From positions 1,426,001 to 1,490,000 of the forward strand of contig NZ_BHZC01000001.1 of assembly GCF_003865135.1 (NCBI RefSeq): a DNA stretch of 64,000 bases, given 5' to 3'. The translations under genes and the position numbers were made by a program. The notes beneath the pieces were generated by a model. The model searched no databases. It was not told where the DNA came from and worked only from the letters and a program-made list of their open reading frames with translations. The DNA comes from Streptomyces chrestomyceticus JCM 4735 (GTDB taxonomy: Bacteria > Actinomycetota > Actinomycetes > Streptomycetales > Streptomycetaceae). Of this stretch, positions 1-11,091 are shown piece after piece; within the stretch, counting starts at the first letter, position 1; each line of letters opens with the position of its first letter.

Positions 1-875
1 CAACTGCGCTGGGTGTGGGCGCGCGCTTCGAGGGACGCCCTGGTGTCCGCGTACTCCTCGTACTCCTCGCGGGCGTGGCGCCGGGCCCACTCGCGCTCCT
101 CCAGGTACGCGGCGTAGCCGCCGCCGTAGGTGTTGACCTGCTGCTGCGTGAGGTCCAGTTCGACGACGCGGCTGACCGTGCGGGTCAGGAACTCGCGGTC
201 GTGGCTGACCAGGACCGTGCCGGCGCGCAGGCCGGTGACGAACTCCTCGAGCCGGGCCAGGCCGTCCAGGTCGAGGTCGTTGGTGGGCTCGTCCAGCAGG
301 AAGACGTCGTAGCGGGAGAGCAGCAGCGAGGCGAGGGAGGCGCGGGCGGCCTGGCCGCCGGACAGGGACGTCATCGGCTGGTCGAGGCCGACCGCGAGGC
401 CGAGCTGGGCGGCCGTCTCCGCGGCGCGTTCGTCGAGGTCGGCGGCGCCGAGCGAGAGCCAGCGCTCCAGGGCGGTGGCGTACGCGTCGTCGGCGCCCGG
501 CCGTTCCTCGACCAGCGCCTCGGTGGCGGCGTCCAGGGCGGCCTGGGCGGCCGTGACGCCGGTACGGCGGCCGAGGAAGGCGCGTACGGACTCTCCCCCA
601 GACTCCGTCTGGGAGGTGCCCCCACCGTTCCGGTCCGGCTCCTGCGGGAGGTGGCCGACGGTGGCGGTGGGCGGGCTGAGGCTCAGCCCGCCCTCCTCCG
701 GGGTGTCCAGCCCGGCCAGCAGGCGCAGCAGGGTGGACTTGCCGGCGCCGTTGGCGCCGACCAGGCCGATCACGTCCCCGGGCGCGACCACCAGGTCGAG
801 GCCGGAGAACAGGACGCGCTCGCCGTGGCCGGCGGCGAGGGACTTGGCGACGAGGGTGGCGGCGGTGGCAGACAT
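1..875 (-). CDS. ABC-F family ATPase, 3' end outside window
   Basis: Soluble twin-cassette ATPase of the ABC-F class, a family without membrane domains that acts on the ribosome (translation factors; some members protect against antibiotics). The visible 291 residues hold the first cassette: Walker A GANGAGKST at residues 40-48, signature LSGGQ at 171-175, Walker B VFLLDEPTND at 191-200 and the switch histidine in VLVSHD (His225). They end in the charged, helical inter-cassette linker, so the second cassette lies beyond the left edge. The start is ATG at 875; a possible -10 TACGAT lies at 886-891, ten bases upstream, implying a very short leader. It is divergent from the crotonase-like gene at 931. 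Whether it is a resistance or housekeeping ABC-F cannot be told from this part. Confidence 0.93.
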   Translation of the reverse strand, partial: MSATAATLVAKSLAAGHGERVLFSGLDLVVAPGDVIGLVGANGAGKSTLLRLLAGLDTPEEGGLSLSPPTATVGHLPQEPDRNGGGTSQTESGGESVRAFLGRRTGVTAAQAALDAATEALVEERPGADDAYATALERWLSLGAADLDERAAETAAQLGLAVGLDQPMTSLSGGQAARASLASLLLSRYDVFLLDEPTNDLDLDGLARLEEFVTGLRAGTVLVSHDREFLTRTVSRVVELDLTQQQVNTYGGGYAAYLEEREWARRHAREEYEEYADTRASLEARAHTQRS

Positions 876-930
876 CAGACCGCTGATCGTATCGGGCCCG
901 TGACCAGGCCGTCGCTCTAATATCCGGGGC

Positions 931-1683
931 ATGGAACCGGGCATCGTCACGAACGTCAGCGGCGGCACAGCGACCGTCACCCTCAGCCACCCCGCCAAGC
1001 GCAACGCCATGACGACGGAGATGTGGCGGGAGGTGCCGCCGCTGCTGGAGCGGCTGGCGGCGGACCGTGCCGTGCGGGTGCTGGTGCTGACCGGGGCGGG
1101 CGGCACGTTCTGCGCCGGCGCGGACATCGGGTCGCTGCGCGGGTCGGCGGGGGCGGAGAAGGGGCTGGCGACGGCTGCGGAGGAGGCGCTCGCGGCGTTC
1201 CCGAAGCCGACGCTGGCGGCGATACGCGGGTACTGCGTGGGTGGCGGCTGTCAACTGGCGGCCGCGTGCGACCTGCGGTTCGCGGAGGAGGGTGCCCTGT
1301 TCGGGGTGACGCCCGCGAAGCTGGGGATCGTCTACCCGGCGTCCGCGACCCGGCGGCTGGTGCGTCTGGTGGGCCCGTCGGCCGCCAAGTACCTGCTGTT
1401 CTCGGGCGAGTTGATCGACTGTGCGCGGGCGCTGCGGACCGGGCTGCTGGACGAGGTGCTGCCCGAGGGCGGGCTGGACAAGCGGGTGGCGGACTTCACC
1501 GCCGTACTGGCGAGCCGGTCGCAACTGACGCAGGCCGCGGCGAAGGAGTTCGCGGACGGTCCCGCCGACGCGGAGCGGGTGGCCCACTGGGAGGCGCAGG
1601 CAGGTGAAAGCGGCGACACCGCGGAGGGTGTCGCCGCTTTCCTCGAACGCCGGACGCCGCGTTTCACCTGGACGGCTCGGTGA
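931..1683 (+). CDS. Enoyl-CoA hydratase/isomerase (crotonase) family protein
   Basis: A 250-residue crotonase-fold protein that should bind an acyl-CoA thioester. The CoA/oxyanion-hole region is clear (GTFCAGADI near residue 61; YCVGGGCQLAAACDLRF near 102). The two glutamates that activate water in true enoyl-CoA hydratases are not conserved: the GGGxE position is GGGCQ and the usual PExxLG segment reads TPAKLG. A different crotonase reaction, or another active-site layout, is therefore likely. ATG 931 has no Shine-Dalgarno sequence but a perfect -10 TAATAT at 918-923 leaves seven bases to the start, so the mRNA is probably leaderless. It stands alone, divergent from the ABC-F gene and convergent with the secreted protein at 1705. 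Confidence 0.88.
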   Translation: MEPGIVTNVSGGTATVTLSHPAKRNAMTTEMWREVPPLLERLAADRAVRVLVLTGAGGTFCAGADIGSLRGSAGAEKGLATAAEEALAAFPKPTLAAIRGYCVGGGCQLAAACDLRFAEEGALFGVTPAKLGIVYPASATRRLVRLVGPSAAKYLLFSGELIDCARALRTGLLDEVLPEGGLDKRVADFTAVLASRSQLTQAAAKEFADGPADAERVAHWEAQAGESGDTAEGVAAFLERRTPRFTWTAR

Positions 1684-1704
1684 TACGGGCCACGGGGAGA
1701 CGGG

Positions 1705-2100
1705 TCATCCCACCTCGCCGTCCGTCTTGAGCGTCAGACGCACGTTCGTGTCGGCCGTGCCGTTGTTGGTGACGCAGGCGGTGTAGTCGCCGGCGCCCGG
1801 CCAGCCGGCCCAGGTGTCGCGCAGTTCCGCGCCGTAGGCGGTGACCAGGCCGGGCGAGCCGGTGCCCGGTACGGTCGCGCCCTGGTACTGGAGCTTGAAC
1901 TTCGCGCCCTGGCCGGTGGCCTTGCCGTCCGCCCGTACGGTGTGCTGGGCGGACTGCTGCACGCAACGCTGCTCCCCCGGACGCAGCGTCCCGCCGTAGA
2001 ACTGCGCGGCGGCGGCCGGACCGGCGGCCGACAGGGCCAGCCCCGCGGCCGCGGCCCCGGCGCACACCGTCCCCATGACAGCGGTGATCCTGCGGTTCAT
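1705..2100 (-). CDS. Small secreted protein of unknown function
   Basis: A 131-residue protein with a typical Sec signal peptide: a basic start (MNRR), an alanine-rich hydrophobic core to about residue 28 and an AxA-type cleavage site near AAAAQ. The mature part of roughly 100 residues has one cysteine near its N-terminus (RCVQQ) and one near the C-terminus (TACVTNN) that could form a disulfide, and it looks beta-rich. I do not recognise a named domain. ATG 2100 is preceded by a purine-rich stretch (AGGGGGG about nine bases upstream). It is divergent from the STAND-type gene starting at 2241. Confidence 0.75.
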   Translation of the reverse strand: MNRRITAVMGTVCAGAAAAGLALSAAGPAAAAQFYGGTLRPGEQRCVQQSAQHTVRADGKATGQGAKFKLQYQGATVPGTGSPGLVTAYGAELRDTWAGWPGAGDYTACVTNNGTADTNVRLTLKTDGEVG

Positions 2101-2240
2101 CTTGCTTCGCCCCCCTGAGTCGCCGGATGGACCGACACCAGGAAGCTACGGGCGGGAACCGACCGGATGGCAGCCCGGCCGCTGTCCGTTTCCTGTCCGA
2201 TACGGGTCCGTTCCGGCCACCCCGGCGACATACTTGTCGG

Positions 2241-4330
2241 GTGTCCGACCGGTTGGGCGACCGGCTCGCGACGGCGCGCGAAGAGGGCTTCGTCGGCCGC
2301 CGTGGTGAGACCACGGCCTTCCGCGAGCTGCTGGCCGCCGGACGCGGCGCGGTGGTGTACGTGCACGGCCCCGGCGGCATCGGGAAGACCACGCTGCTGC
2401 ACCACTTCGCGCAGATCGCCCGGCGCGCCGGGCGGACCGTCGTCCAACTGGAGGCGTCCGGGGTGCGCTCCTTCGAGGAGGAACTGGCGGAGCGCATTCC
2501 GGACCGGCCCGATCTGGTGCTGCTGATCGACGGCCTGGACGACGCGCGGGCCACGCGCGAGACCGTGCACCGCGAGCTGCTGCCCCGGCTGCCCGCCGAC
2601 GCGCTGGTCGCGCTGGCCTGCCGGACGGCGCCGCCGCTGTCGTGGCGTCTGGACCCGGCCTGGCAGGGGCTGCTGCGGCTGCTGCCGCTCGGTCCGCTGG
2701 ACGAGGCGGACAGCCGGGAGCTGCTCACCCGGCGCGGGGTGCCGCCCGCCGTGCAGGAGCAGGGGCTGGCCTTCACCCGCGGGCACCCGCTGGCGCTCGC
2801 GCTGGTGGCGGACGTCGCCGCGCTCGGCGGCGAGGCGGCCGGGCCCGAGCCGTCGCCGCAGGTGGTCCGGGCGCTGCTGGCCAGCCTGCTGGAAGCGGTG
2901 CCCACGCCGCTGCACCGGACGGCGCTGGAGGCGTCCTCGCAGGTGCTCTCGACGACCGAGCCGCTGCTGGCCGCGCTGCTGGACGTGCCCGACGCCCGGC
3001 CGTACTTCGACTGGCTGTGCGGGCTGTCCGCCGTGGAGAGCGGGGCGCGCGGGGTGCATCCGCACGATCTCGTGCGGGACGCGCTGGACGCGGAGCTGCG
3101 CTGGCGCGACCCGGAGCGCAGGGCGGCGCTGCACCGCCGGGCCAGCGCGTACTACCAGCGGCTGTTCACCCGGGAGGACGACCGGGGGCGGCAGCGGGCG
3201 GTGCTCGCGGACTTCGCGTACCTGCACCGGGACAGCCCGGTCGTCGGTCCGCTGCTGGAGCCGGTGGCGCGGGGGCGGCGGGCGCGGCCCGGCTGGACCG
3301 GCTGACCGTCTCGCCGGGGCCGGTCACCGGGGGCGAGCTGGTGGAGGCGTGCACGGTCGCCGCGATCCACGAGGGGATCGAGGCGGCGCGGCTGGTGCAC
3401 GAGTGGTCACGGCGTCCGGAGGCCGAGACGTACACCGTGCGCGGTCCGGACGGGGTGGCGGCGGGCTTCTACACGCTGATCGAGCTGGGCGGCGCGCCCC
3501 CGCCGGGCGGGCCGGACGACCCGGCGGTACGGGCCGCCTGCGGCTGGCTGGACGCGTACGGTGAACTGCGCGGCGACGAGACGGCGTTGCTGGTCCGGTT
3601 CTGGATGAGCCGCGACGAGTACCAGGCCGTCTCCCCCGTGCAGACCCTGATCACGCTGCGGCTGACCCACCACTACCTCACCGGCCGCCAGCCCGCCGTG
3701 ACGCTGCTGCCGTTCGCCGACCCGGAATTCTGGGAGCCGGGCTGCGCGTACGTGGACTTCGCCCGGCTGCCCGCGGCGGACTTCACGTCCGGCGGGCACC
3801 GGTTCGGGATGTTCGTGCACGACTGGCGGCGGGTGCCGGGGCTGGCGTGGCTGGCGATGCTGACCGAGCGGGAGCGGGCCGAGGACCCGTTCGCCGTGGC
3901 CCCGCCCGCGCCGTCCGGCCCCTTGCGGGTGCTGGACCGGGAGGTGTTCGCGGCGGCCGTACGGGACGCGCTGCGCGAGTTCGCGCGCCCGGACGGGCTG
4001 CGGGACTCGCCGCTGCTGGAGACGCGGCTGGTGGCCGGGCGGTGCGCGGCGGACGCGGTGGACGGGACGGGCGCGCGGGAGCGGGTGGCGGCGCTGCGGG
4101 ACGCGATCCGCGCGGCGGCGGCAGCGCTGGAGGAGTCGCCGCCGGACCGCCGGGCGTTCCGGGCGCTGCACCACACGTATCTGCGCCCGGCCGGTACCCA
4201 GGCGCGCGCCGCTGAGCTGCTGCGGCTGCCGATGACGACGTACCGGCGTCATCTGGCGGCGGGGATCGGCCGGCTGACGGAACTGCTGTGGCAGGAGGAG
4301 CTGGAGGGCGGCGGGCCGGAGGCTCCCTGA
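2241..4330 (+). pseudogene. STAND-type ATPase with C-terminal HTH-like end, frameshifted (or one-base assembly error)
   Basis: Two open frames form one protein. The first (GTG 2241 to TGA 3303-3305) carries Walker A GPGGIGKTT at residues 43-51, Walker B VLLIDGLDD (Asp97) and a helical STAND/AAA16-like region. The second frame carries the conserved continuation from about LDRLTVSPG to residue 696, ending in an HTH-like segment (AAELLRLPMTTYRRHL). Adding one G to the run GGGGG at 3271-3275 joins them without loss (reading VARGAAGAARLDRL). Such proteins in streptomycetes are single chains of about 700 residues, probably signal-responsive regulators, but I know of no defined function. The start is GTG 2241 with CATACT at 2229-2234, six bases upstream, suggesting a leaderless mRNA; the longer upstream extension is low-complexity and unlikely. 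Confidence 0.75.
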
Positions 4331-4347
4331 GGGGTACGGCCCGGCCG

Positions 4348-4986
4348 TCAGCCTTCCAGGACGAACCGGCTGCGGGCCCGCATCGCCGCCGTGACCTCGG
4401 CCGGGGCCTTCTCCGGCGAGCCCGCCTCGTACGGCGGCTGCGGGTCGTACTCGATGCCGAGCTGGATGGTCTGCGCGCGGGTGTCGCCGGCGATCCGGCC
4501 CGCCAGCGCGAGGCCCATGTCGATGCCGGAGGACACACCGGCGGCGGTCACGTACTTGCCGTCGAAGACGACGCGTTCGCCGGTCGGTTCGACGCCGTGG
4601 GACGGAAGTTGGTCCAGCGCGAGCCAGTGGGAGGTGGCGCGGCGGCCCTTGAGGAGCCCGGTGGCGGCGAGGATCAGCGATCCGGTGCAGACGGAGGTGG
4701 TCCAGGTGGTGCGGGTGTCGACGGCGCGGATCCAGTCGTGCAGCGGGCCGTCGTCCATCAGCGCGGCCTGGCCGGGGCCGCCGGGCACGACGAGCACGTC
4801 CGGGGCGGTGACGTCGTACAGGGCCGCGTCGGCGGTCAGGGCGAGGGTGCCGGTGTCGTTGCGGTGTTCTCCGGTGCGCTCGGCGACGAGGACGGTCTCG
4901 GCGCCCGGGATGCGGCTGAGGGTGTCGTACGGGCCGACGGCGTCGAGGGCGGTGAAGCGGTCGTAGAGGAGGATGGCGATCTGCAT
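4348..4986 (-). CDS. DJ-1/PfpI family protein
   Basis: A 212-residue single-domain DJ-1/PfpI protein (glutamine-amidotransferase-like fold), intracellular. The nucleophile elbow is clear: Cys100 in TTSVCTGSLILAATGLL, followed by KGRRATSHW, the pattern seen in isonitrile-hydratase-like and GlxA-type members. The substrate is not predictable from sequence; family members act as hydratases, glyoxalases, deglycases or stress proteins. ATG 4986 has AAAGG seven bases upstream. It lies 66 bases downstream of, and on the same strand as, a GlxA-type regulator with a related N-terminal domain, so the two are probably co-transcribed and may share a ligand. Confidence 0.88.
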   Translation of the reverse strand: MQIAILLYDRFTALDAVGPYDTLSRIPGAETVLVAERTGEHRNDTGTLALTADAALYDVTAPDVLVVPGGPGQAALMDDGPLHDWIRAVDTRTTWTTSVCTGSLILAATGLLKGRRATSHWLALDQLPSHGVEPTGERVVFDGKYVTAAGVSSGIDMGLALAGRIAGDTRAQTIQLGIEYDPQPPYEAGSPEKAPAEVTAAMRARSRFVLEG

Positions 4987-5052
4987 GTGGGGGCCTTTCG
5001 GTACGGGACCTTCCGGTGCGGCGCGGGCCTCGGCGGCCAGCGGCCGGGCCGG

Positions 5053-6021
5053 TCAGCCGAACGGTGGCGGCGAGGCGGGCCGGAAGCGGCGGCGGTATTC
5101 GGCGGGAGCGGCGCCCAGCGTGCGGGTGAACGCGCGGCGCATCGCCTCCGGAGTGCCGTAGCCGCAGCGGCGGGAGATGCCCTCGACGCCGTCGGCGGTG
5201 TCCTCCAGGAGGCGCCGGGCGGCCTCCAGCCGTACCCGGTCGACGTAGCGGCCGGGCGTCATGCCGACCTCGGCGCGGAAGGCGCGGGCGAAGTGCCGGG
5301 GCGACAGGCCCGCGCGGTCGGCGAGCGTCTCGACGGACAGGTCGGCCGCCGGGTTCTCGGTGATCCACTGCTGTACGTCGCGCAGCGGGCGCCGGTCCGC
5401 TGTCTGGGCGGCGAGCTGGGCGCTGAACTGCGTCTGGTTGCCGGGCCTGCGCAGAAAGACGACCAGGTGGCGGGCGATGTCCAGGGCGAGGTCGCGCCCG
5501 AGGTCCTCCTCCACCAGCGCCAGCGCGAGGTCGATGCCGGCCGTGACGCCCGCCGAGGTGGCCACGTCGCCGTCCCGTACGTAGATCGGCTCCGGGTCGA
5601 CCCGTACGGCCGGGAAGCCCGCGGCGAGCGCGTCGCAGCGGGTCCAGTGGGTGGTCGCCCGGCGCCCGTCGAGCAGCCCGGCAGCGGCGAACAGGAACGC
5701 TCCGGTGCATACCGCCATCTTGCGCCGCGCCTGCGGGGCGTTCGTACGCAGCCAGTCGACGAGCCGGGGGTCGGGCGCCCGGGTGCCCCGGCCGCCGGGC
5801 ACGAGGAGGGTGTGCGGCGGTGCGGCGTCGGACAGCCGGAGGTCGGGGGTCACAGTCAGTCCGCTGGACGTACGCACCGGGGCGCCGTCGAGGGAGGCGG
5901 TACGGACCGGGTACGCGCCGGGCGCTCGCAGGGCGGCTCCCGTGAAGACCTCCAGGGGGCCGGTGACATCGAGGCTCTGTACGCCCTCGAAGAGGACGAC
6001 CAGCACGTCGCGCTGTTCCAT
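5053..6021 (-). CDS. GlxA-family transcriptional regulator (DJ-1/PfpI + AraC HTH)
   Basis: A 322-residue regulator with an N-terminal DJ-1/PfpI-like ligand domain (residues ~5-175, with the elbow motif AVCTGAFLFAAAGLL) and a C-terminal AraC-type double HTH (from about DLSVETLADRAGLSPRHF to the RRCGYGTPEAMRRAF block). Proteins of this kind sense small metabolites and usually activate neighbouring genes. The start is placed at ATG 6021 because AGGATGGG sits just upstream at a proper distance; ATG 6030 is possible, and longer versions add unconserved sequence. The downstream DJ-1 gene is the obvious co-transcribed target. The inducer is unknown. Confidence 0.9.
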   Translation of the reverse strand: MEQRDVLVVLFEGVQSLDVTGPLEVFTGAALRAPGAYPVRTASLDGAPVRTSSGLTVTPDLRLSDAAPPHTLLVPGGRGTRAPDPRLVDWLRTNAPQARRKMAVCTGAFLFAAAGLLDGRRATTHWTRCDALAAGFPAVRVDPEPIYVRDGDVATSAGVTAGIDLALALVEEDLGRDLALDIARHLVVFLRRPGNQTQFSAQLAAQTADRRPLRDVQQWITENPAADLSVETLADRAGLSPRHFARAFRAEVGMTPGRYVDRVRLEAARRLLEDTADGVEGISRRCGYGTPEAMRRAFTRTLGAAPAEYRRRFRPASPPPFG

Positions 6022-6167
6022 GGCGCCCATCCTGGGCGGGTGCGGCGATGGCGGCAATGACGAATAACCCACCTTTACGGCCATCGGCGGCCGTGGGAAG
6101 CGGCCCCGGACCGGCGTGCCGCGGGCCTGCCCTCCCTTCCATACCAACGGGTCGGTAACCTGCGGGC

Positions 6168-7039
6168 ATGACCTCCACGACCTCGCTCCCGAGCGCGCCG
6201 GCCGGCGCTGTCACCACGTCGTCAACCCGCTGCACTCGACCGTCTACTTCTCGCCGGACCTGCCGGCCGAACTCGCGGCCGTCGGCGTCGAGGACCGCGC
6301 CGCCGCCTACTTCGCGAGCCGGGCCGCGGCCCTGGGCGCGGTGGGCCCCGGCACCGTCACCGCGACCTTCTACAACTTCGCGTACGACCTGGTCGCCCGC
6401 CACATACCGCAGGTCTGGTCGGTCGTGCCGCCCGCCGAGGTGCTGGCCGCGCGGCTGCGGGCGGTCGACAGCACGCTGCGGCGGCTGCTCGGCGACGCCG
6501 TGGTGGAGTCGCCGGAGATGGCCGAGGCGGCCCGGCTGGCGCTGCGCGCCACCGAGGGCTGCACCCGGCACGCCCGTCCGCTGTACGCCGCGCACGCCGA
6601 CCTCCCGGTCCCCGAGGCCCCGCACCTCGCCTACTGGCACGCGGCGACGCTGCTGCGCGAGCACCGGGGCGACGGCCACCTGGTCGCGCTGCTGGAGGCC
6701 GGGCTGAACGGCTTGGAGGCGCTGGTCACCCACACCGCCACCGACCGCGGCGCGGACCGCTCGTGGCTCCTGGCGACCCGCGGCTGGTCACTGGAGCAGT
6801 GGGAGGCCGCCGAGGAGGGGCTGCGCGAGCGCGGCATCCTGGACGCGGCGGGCGCGCTGACCGAGGCGGGCACCAAGCTGCGCGCGGACCTGGAGGACAC
6901 CACGGACCGGCTGGACCTGGCACCGTACGAGCACCTGGGCGCGGCGGACGTCGCCCGGCTCACCGAGCTGGCCACCGGCTTCACGCAGGCCGCGGTGGCG
7001 GCGGGCGCGTTCCCGAAGGAACTCCTCGGCAAGCGCTGA
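6168..7039 (+). CDS. SCO6745-like protein (winged-helix-like), N-terminus shifted by one missing base
   Basis: The main open frame encodes the conserved part RRCHHVVNPLHSTVYF... to the stop at 7039, a family I know as SCO6745-like proteins: helical, with a winged-helix-like C-terminal half (WSLEQWEAAEEGLRERGILD), function unknown. In that frame the only start is GTG 6116, which has no Shine-Dalgarno sequence and gives an atypical N-terminus. ATG 6168 has a perfect -10 TAACCT at 6156-6161, six bases upstream (a leaderless pattern), but lies one frame off. Adding one C to CCC at 6188-6190 joins ATG 6168 to the conserved frame (MTSTTSLPERAGRRCHHVV) and gives 290 residues. I take 6168 as the true start. 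Confidence 0.78.
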
Positions 7040-7180
7040 GGGCCTGAGCCGCAGGCGGAGCCGTCCGGGCCGACGCGCGGGAACCGTACGCCAGTTGGCC
7101 CGCCGGCCAGGGATCCGTACGGCATCCCGCGCACGGATATCCAGGTGCACGGGACGGGCCGCCGCTGCCAGGCTGCGCCG

Positions 7181-7918
7181 ATGGACCGTCAACGGATCTC
7201 CCGGATCGCCCACACCGACCACCCGATCGCGGCGCCGCTCGACGGCGACGCGGTGCGGCAGTTGCTGGAACACGCCCTGCCGCGCGGCGACGAGCGGGTG
7301 CTCGATCTCGGGTGCGGGGGCGGGGAATGGCTGCTGCGCGCGCTGGCCCGGCATCCGGGGCTGCGCGCCGAGGGTGTGGACGTCTCCACGGAATCCCTGG
7401 CCCACGCCCGTACGGCCGCCGCCGCGCAGGGCGTCGCGGACCGCCTCGTGCTGCACCACGTGGACGCCGCGGACTTCCGCTCCCCGCACCCGTTCGGCCT
7501 GGTGCTCAGCGTCGGGGCCGCGCACGCCTTCGGCGGCCTGCTCCCCACGCTGGCCGCGGCGCGGCAACACCTGGCCCCCGGCGGCCGGGTCCTGGTCGGT
7601 GACGGATTCTGGGACCGTACGCCGTCCCCGGAGGCCGTCGAGATGCTCGGGGACTTCGCCGACCTGCCGACCACTCTGGAACGCGTCACCGCCGCCGGGT
7701 GGACCCCCGTTTACGGACACGTCAGCAGCCGCCGGGAGCTGGACGACTACGAGTGGTCCTGGAGCGGATCGCTGGCCTCGTGGGCGCTGGACCAGCCGGA
7801 GGGCCCCGACCGGACCGAGGCACTGGCGGCGGCCGGTGCCCACCGCACGGAGTGGCTGCGCGTCTACCGGGAAAGCTGGGGATTCGTCAGTCTGGTGCTG
7901 CGCCGCACCGACGGCTGA
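7181..7918 (+). CDS. Class I SAM-dependent methyltransferase
   Basis: A 245-residue soluble methyltransferase with a Rossmann-like SAM-binding core: motif [14 protein letters not shown] near residue 41, the acidic end of strand 2 (GVDVSTESL) and a motif II/III region ([11 protein letters not shown]). The C-terminal third holds aromatic, substrate-lid-like sequence ([14 protein letters not shown]). The methyl acceptor cannot be told. ATG 7181 has CAGGCT six bases upstream at 7169-7174 and no Shine-Dalgarno sequence, so the message may be leaderless; a longer frame begins 36 bases upstream but adds unconserved residues. It lies between the SCO6745-like gene and tex with no evident operon partner. 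Confidence 0.85.
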   Translation: MDRQRISRIAHTDHPIAAPLDGDAVRQLLEHALPRGDERVLDLGCGGGEWLLRALARHPGLRAEGVDVSTESLAHARTAAAAQGVADRLVLHHVDAADFRSPHPFGLVLSVGAAHAFGGLLPTLAAARQHLAPGGRVLVGDGFWDRTPSPEAVEMLGDFADLPTTLERVTAAGWTPVYGHVSSRRELDDYEWSWSGSLASWALDQPEGPDRTEALAAAGAHRTEWLRVYRESWGFVSLVLRRTDG

Positions 7919-8175
7919 CCGACGGCCGGGGGCCGCCGGCGCACACGCTGACACGCCCGGACACCGAGCCCGTCCCGGCCGCCCGCCGGCCCCCGGTGCG
8001 CGGTACGTCCCGCCCCGCCCGTCCCGTGCGTATCCCCACGTCCCGTACGGGCCGCCACCCCGCGCGTGCGGCTTCTCACACCTCGCCGCGGCGGCCCGGG
8101 TCGCGCGACAGTGAAGCCCGCCAACCTGCACAATGCAGGCTCAAGCAAACGCTGGAAGGCGGGGCAGGAAACAAC

Positions 8176-10608
<2,433 letters not shown>

Positions 10609-10615
10609 GCACGGC

Positions 10616-10649
10616 GCGGCCGGGACCGGTTCGAGCCGGTCCCGGCCGC
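10616..10649. terminator. Bidirectional hairpin terminator between tex and a small gene
   Basis: A perfect 14-bp stem (arms 10616-10629 and 10636-10649) with loop TTCGAG. It lies 8 bases after the tex stop and 10 bases before the stop of the convergent small gene, so it can end both transcripts. There is no T-tract, as is usual in very GC-rich actinomycetes. Confidence 0.8.
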
Positions 10650-10658
10650 CCGTTCAGC

Positions 10659-10886
10659 TCACTCGGGCGTGTCCGTACGCGGTACCGGGCCGGGGCCCTT
10701 GCGGTGCTTCCCGGTCTCCGGCTTCCCCACGTGGCTGACCCAGTGGTCGCCCTCCTGCGACACGTAGCTCTCCCCTACGCCGGCGGCCTCCCCGGCACTG
10801 CGGTCCGGGGAGGCGGGGGCGTTCTCCCGCGCCGCGCGCTCTGCCCTGCGCTCCCGTTCGGGGCGGTTCTTCGACATGTCACCCAT
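10659..10886 (-). CDS. Small hydrophilic protein of unknown function
   Basis: A 75-residue, highly charged protein. The N-terminal half is basic and acidic in alternation (NRPERERRAERAAREN), likely helical or disordered; the C-terminal half holds GESYVSQEGDHWVSHVGKPE. No signal peptide or membrane segment. ATG 10886 is preferred because GGGAG lies five to six bases upstream; the next ATG (10877) would start at MSKN. I recognise no domain. It is convergent with tex. Confidence 0.65.
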   Translation of the reverse strand: MGDMSKNRPERERRAERAARENAPASPDRSAGEAAGVGESYVSQEGDHWVSHVGKPETGKHRKGPGPVPRTDTPE

Positions 10887-11091
10887 GCTGGCTCCCGGCT
10901 TCACGCTGGAATCGACGGTTCGGTGGCGCCGCGACGGTGCCGCCCGGCTCCTCCAGTAGCGCACCGGCCCGGCGGCGTCGGCATGCCCGGCGTGCCAAGC
11001 GGGTGGCGGAAGCCGAACCGGCGCCCGTCGGCAGCACGCCTACCCGATGCGGGTGGGTTCAGACCGGACGTTCGCGGCTCCGCTGACCGCT

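Noticed and set aside
15..920. Long open frame on the plus strand opposite the ABC-F gene
   Set aside because: It is an antisense shadow caused by the extreme GC content; the minus strand carries full ABC motifs.
3407..6733. A very long minus-strand open frame of over 1100 codons
   Set aside because: It crosses four real genes in both orientations and its translation is Arg/Pro/Gly-rich low-complexity sequence without domains.
7699..8175. In-frame N-terminal extension of tex
   Set aside because: It overlaps the methyltransferase gene, has no homology-like sequence, and GTG 8176 has a ribosome-binding site.
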